Assembly: GCA_031264395.1 (NCBI GenBank)
Contig: JAISEB010000296.1
Coordinates: 1 to 8,070, forward strand
Reading direction: 5' to 3'
Origin: Treponema sp.
Lineage (GTDB): Bacteria; Spirochaetota; Spirochaetia; Treponematales; Breznakiellaceae
DNA length: 8,070 nt
The notes beneath the pieces are model-generated. The model was not told where the DNA came from and searched no databases. It saw only the letters and a list, made by a program, of their open reading frames with translations. The position numbers were made by a program, and so were the translations under genes. Shown here piece after piece: positions 5,761-8,070 of this stretch. Each line of letters opens with the position of its first letter. Positions within the stretch are counted from its first letter, which is position 1.

Positions 5761-6613
5761 CGACAGGGAACTTAAGGTATCGTTTTCTTCCAAAAAGGAA
5801 TTTACCTGCCCGGTATGCGGCGCCCGTTTCCGCAAGGAAGAGCTGCTTTCAGGCGGAGGCAGGCTTATCGCGGGCAATCTTACCGATGAGCTTCACCGCC
5901 TCTATGAACCGTCGGCAAAATACGGGGAGATCTGCCCCCTGGTGTATCAGGCCATGGTGTGCCCGGAATGCTGGTTCGCCGCCATGGACGCCGACTTTGA
6001 GGCGCTGCCCGAAAAAAACAGGGAAAGGGCGGCGGAAGACAGGGAGCGGCGGCTTTCCGATACGGAGGCGGTTTTTTCCGGCGTGGATTTCAACAGGCCC
6101 CGCGGCCTTCTGGAAGGGGCCGCTTCCCAGTACCTGGCGCTGCGGTGCTACGATTTTTTCGGCAAGGATGTTTCCCCCACGATTAAGCAGGGTCTGGCAA
6201 GTCTCAGGGCCGCCTGGATTGCCGACGAGCTTCACAAAAAAAATCCGGACGAACATTACGACTGGCTTGCCCTGCTTTTCAGGCGCAAGGCGCAGTTTTT
6301 GTACAATGAGGCGATACGGCTTGAGCAGAGCGGCAAGGAAACCCTTTCGGCGATGAAGGTATTCGGGCCTGACACCGACAAGAATTATTCCTACGAAGGG
6401 GTTCTGTACCTCTGCGCGTATCTCCGTTACCGGTACGGCCCGGCCGGAAATCCGGCGCAGCGCCTCTCGTCGCTGGAAGACGCGCGCCGTACCATCGCCA
6501 AGATCTTCGGCATGGGAAGATCGTCAAAGGACAAGCCGGGCCCGCTTCTGGATCACGCGCGGGAAATTTACGACGCCATTAACAAAGAACTGAACGAAAC
6601 CGATGACGCGTGA
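5753..6613 (+). CDS. DUF2225 family zinc-ribbon protein, function unknown
   Basis: 286 residues. The N-terminal third has two cysteine pairs, FTCPVCGARF (C19, C22) and VCPECWF (C70, C73), the layout of a split zinc ribbon, with a conserved intervening segment LYEPSAKYGEICPLVYQAMVC-like in character. The rest is helical, rich in Tyr, Leu and Arg, and looks like TPR/alpha-alpha repeats (about 120-280). No signal peptide or membrane segment is seen, so it should be cytoplasmic. This architecture matches DUF2225, an uncharacterised family of Firmicutes and spirochaetes. A charged stretch at 83-105 (ALPEKNRERAAEDRERR) could be a helical linker. It overlaps acpS by eight bases and truA by eleven, so co-expression with them is likely; context gives no clear function. 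Confidence 0.85.
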   Translation: MSDDRELKVSFSSKKEFTCPVCGARFRKEELLSGGGRLIAGNLTDELHRLYEPSAKYGEICPLVYQAMVCPECWFAAMDADFEALPEKNRERAAEDRERRLSDTEAVFSGVDFNRPRGLLEGAASQYLALRCYDFFGKDVSPTIKQGLASLRAAWIADELHKKNPDEHYDWLALLFRRKAQFLYNEAIRLEQSGKETLSAMKVFGPDTDKNYSYEGVLYLCAYLRYRYGPAGNPAQRLSSLEDARRTIAKIFGMGRSSKDKPGPLLDHAREIYDAINKELNETDDA

Positions 6614-7370
6614 GGAGTCCCCGGGCCTGCGCAACATACGGCTGCTTCTGGCCTACGACGGCACCGGTTTTTCAGGATGGCAAAGGCAGAAGGGCCGCCG
6701 TACCGTCCAGGGGGAAATAGAGGAGGCCCTGCGGCGCATGCACGGAAAGGACGTGCGCCTTACCGGTTCGGGCCGCACCGACGCGGGCGTTCACGCGGCC
6801 GGGCAGGCGGCGAATTTCTACACGGGCATGTCCATGGACGCAGGGCGTTTTGTCCCCGCCCTTAACGGCCTTCTTCCTCCCGACGTGCGGGTCCTTGACG
6901 CCCGCGAAACCCTGCCCGATTTTCATTCCCGTTTTGACGCCTCCATGCGGACATACCGGTATTATTTTATTCAGGGCAGGGACGCCCTTCCCCATGAGCG
7001 GCGCTACGCCCTTCCCCTGAGGCGCCGCCCCCGCCTTGATCTGCTTAACGGTTACGGCCGTGAACTTCTGGGTGAAAGGGACTGTTCCGTTTTTGCGGGC
7101 GCGGGCGGGGGAAGCCTTTCGCGGAACAGGCGCATCAGAACCGCGTATTTTTTTGTTGAAGGGGAAAAACTTGTTTTTGAAATCAGCGCCAATGCCTTTC
7201 TCTGGAAGATGGTGCGTTCCGTCGGGGGAACCATGCTCCGGTGCGAGGCCGAAGGAATGAGCCCCGCCTGTTTCGCGGCCCTTGCCGCTTCCGGCGAACG
7301 GAGGCTTGCCGGCCCTACGCTGCCGCCCAGCGGCCTCTGGCTCTGGAAGATTGAGTTTTACCGGGAATAG
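6603..7370 (+). CDS. truA: tRNA pseudouridine synthase A
   Basis: Converts uridines 38-40 of the anticodon stem-loop of many tRNAs to pseudouridine. The 255 residues fit TruA. Seen: LLLAYDGTGFSGWQRQ near the N-terminus (about 14-29), the catalytic motif GSGRTDAGVHAAGQ with the nucleophile at D60, HSRFDASMRTYRYYF with the base-contacting Tyr, NAFLWKMVRSVGGTML, and a final AGPTLPPSGLWLWKIEF. Both halves of the protein are complete. The ATG at 6603 overlaps the DUF2225 stop by eleven bases; no strong ribosome-binding site is visible, consistent with coupled translation. It ends the packed run: the next gene begins 17 bases later. Confidence 0.96.
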   Translation: MTREESPGLRNIRLLLAYDGTGFSGWQRQKGRRTVQGEIEEALRRMHGKDVRLTGSGRTDAGVHAAGQAANFYTGMSMDAGRFVPALNGLLPPDVRVLDARETLPDFHSRFDASMRTYRYYFIQGRDALPHERRYALPLRRRPRLDLLNGYGRELLGERDCSVFAGAGGGSLSRNRRIRTAYFFVEGEKLVFEISANAFLWKMVRSVGGTMLRCEAEGMSPACFAALAASGERRLAGPTLPPSGLWLWKIEFYRE

Positions 7371-7387
7371 GGGTAGTATCGGGAAAC

Positions 7388-8070
7388 ATGAAAAAATACA
7401 CGCGCTTCTTTCCGGTTCTCCTGGTTCTGGTTTTGTCCGTGTGCGGCGGAAATTCTTCCGGCGGGAATTCCCCTGAAAAAAACGGCGGGCCTTCCGGCGC
7501 GAACCGTGGCGCAAGCCCGGCGGATCTTGTCCCGGCCGGCCCTTCCGGCGCGCTCACCGACGCGCTGGGAAGAACCTTCGCCGTTCCCCCGGACGGCGCG
7601 AAACGCATCGTCAGCCTGAGTCCCGCGGTAACGGAGATCCTCTTTGCCGCCGGGGCCGGGGAAAGGGTTGTGGGTGTTACCGAATACTGCGATTACCCCC
7701 CCGAGGCCGGGGAACGCGCCAGTGTCGGAGGATTTTCCGGCGCGACCGTCAGCGTGGAGCGCATTGCCTCCCTCGAAAGCGATCTGGTGATCGTCTCGGC
7801 CGACATGCACGGCCGCATCCTCGGCCTTCTTGAGGCTCTCGGCATACCGGCCTTTGCCGTAGAACCCCGGAATTTCGACGAAGTGTTTGCCGCCATAAGG
7901 GCCATAGGGACCCTTTCGGGCTGCCCGTCCGGGGCGGAAGAAACGGTGCGGATTATGGAAGGGAAGCTCAGGGACGCCGCCCTGCTTCGCGCCGGGAAAG
8001 AAAGGCCGTCCGTGTACTGGGAACTTTCGGAAGATCCCCTCATCAGCGCCGGAAAGGACAGTTTCGTAAA
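7388..8070 (+). CDS. Cobalamin/siderophore-type ABC transporter substrate-binding lipoprotein, 5' part
   Basis: 227 codons from ATG 7388, open to the end of the window, so the gene is truncated by the window. The N-terminus MKKYTRFFPVLLVLVLSVC looks like a lipoprotein signal with a lipobox cysteine at C19 (LSVC, a spirochaete-style box). A linker of about 40 residues rich in G, S, P and N follows, with PSGA repeated (DNA repeat ccttccggcgcg at 7490-7501 and 7541-7552). The mature domain begins TDALGRTFAVP, KRIVSLSPAVTEIL (about 72-85), VVGVTEYCDYPPEA (94-107), then VGGF and ESDLVIVS, the pattern of class III periplasmic binding proteins (BtuF/FhuD/FepB fold). It binds a metal-chelate substrate such as vitamin B12 or a ferric siderophore; which one cannot be said. 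A permease and ATPase may follow downstream, unseen. It may be read through from truA, 17 bases away. Confidence 0.88.
   Translation, partial: MKKYTRFFPVLLVLVLSVCGGNSSGGNSPEKNGGPSGANRGASPADLVPAGPSGALTDALGRTFAVPPDGAKRIVSLSPAVTEILFAAGAGERVVGVTEYCDYPPEAGERASVGGFSGATVSVERIASLESDLVIVSADMHGRILGLLEALGIPAFAVEPRNFDEVFAAIRAIGTLSGCPSGAEETVRIMEGKLRDAALLRAGKERPSVYWELSEDPLISAGKDSFV

Noticed and set aside
6672..7514. 280-codon antisense open frame over truA
   Set aside because: Shadow; basic low-complexity product with no recognisable domain, and truA is complete on the + strand.

Overview
The window reads as a piece of a chromosome from a GC-rich spirochaete, most likely Treponema or a close relative. The basis is the gene set and protein character: a spirochaete-style lipoprotein signal, a 29-residue AURKAIP1/COX24-type protein, and a dxs-folP-cdaA-ybbR-acpS-DUF2225-truA block. 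The assignment rests on recognition only; no search was run.

Layout. Positions 2-154 hold the 3' end of a PIN-domain (VapC-like) gene. Positions 155-656 hold no convincing protein gene and are less GC-rich than the rest. This stretch contains an 18-base direct repeat, a repeat family with direct and inverted copies (AACCACAGAC / CACGGAC type), a 13-bp inverted repeat and a perfect 14-bp hairpin. The hairpin lies next to a sigma70-like promoter (TTGACC-17-CATACT, 574-602). That promoter faces a 29-codon GTG-start gene (657-746) for a very basic AURKAIP1/COX24 protein, which is too short for normal gene calling. A wobble hairpin (761-787) separates it from dxs.

Positions 811-7370 form one tightly packed + strand operon of seven genes: dxs (isoprenoid precursor synthesis), folP (folate), cdaA (c-di-AMP synthase), ybbR/cdaR (CdaA partner), acpS (acyl-carrier-protein activation), a DUF2225 zinc-ribbon protein and truA (tRNA pseudouridylation). 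Each of the six junctions is a 4-23 base overlap, which points to one transcript and translational coupling. A cobalamin/siderophore-type substrate-binding lipoprotein starts 17 bases after truA and runs off the window.

How they fit: this is a housekeeping cluster that makes small-molecule precursors (DXP, dihydropteroate, holo-ACP), the second messenger c-di-AMP and modified tRNA. The cdaA-ybbR pair is the recognised c-di-AMP module; glmM, its usual third member in Firmicutes, is not in this window. I see no clear new defence or mobile system. The least ordinary items are the micro-gene, the repeat-rich spacer, the folP signature change and the CdaA loop change.
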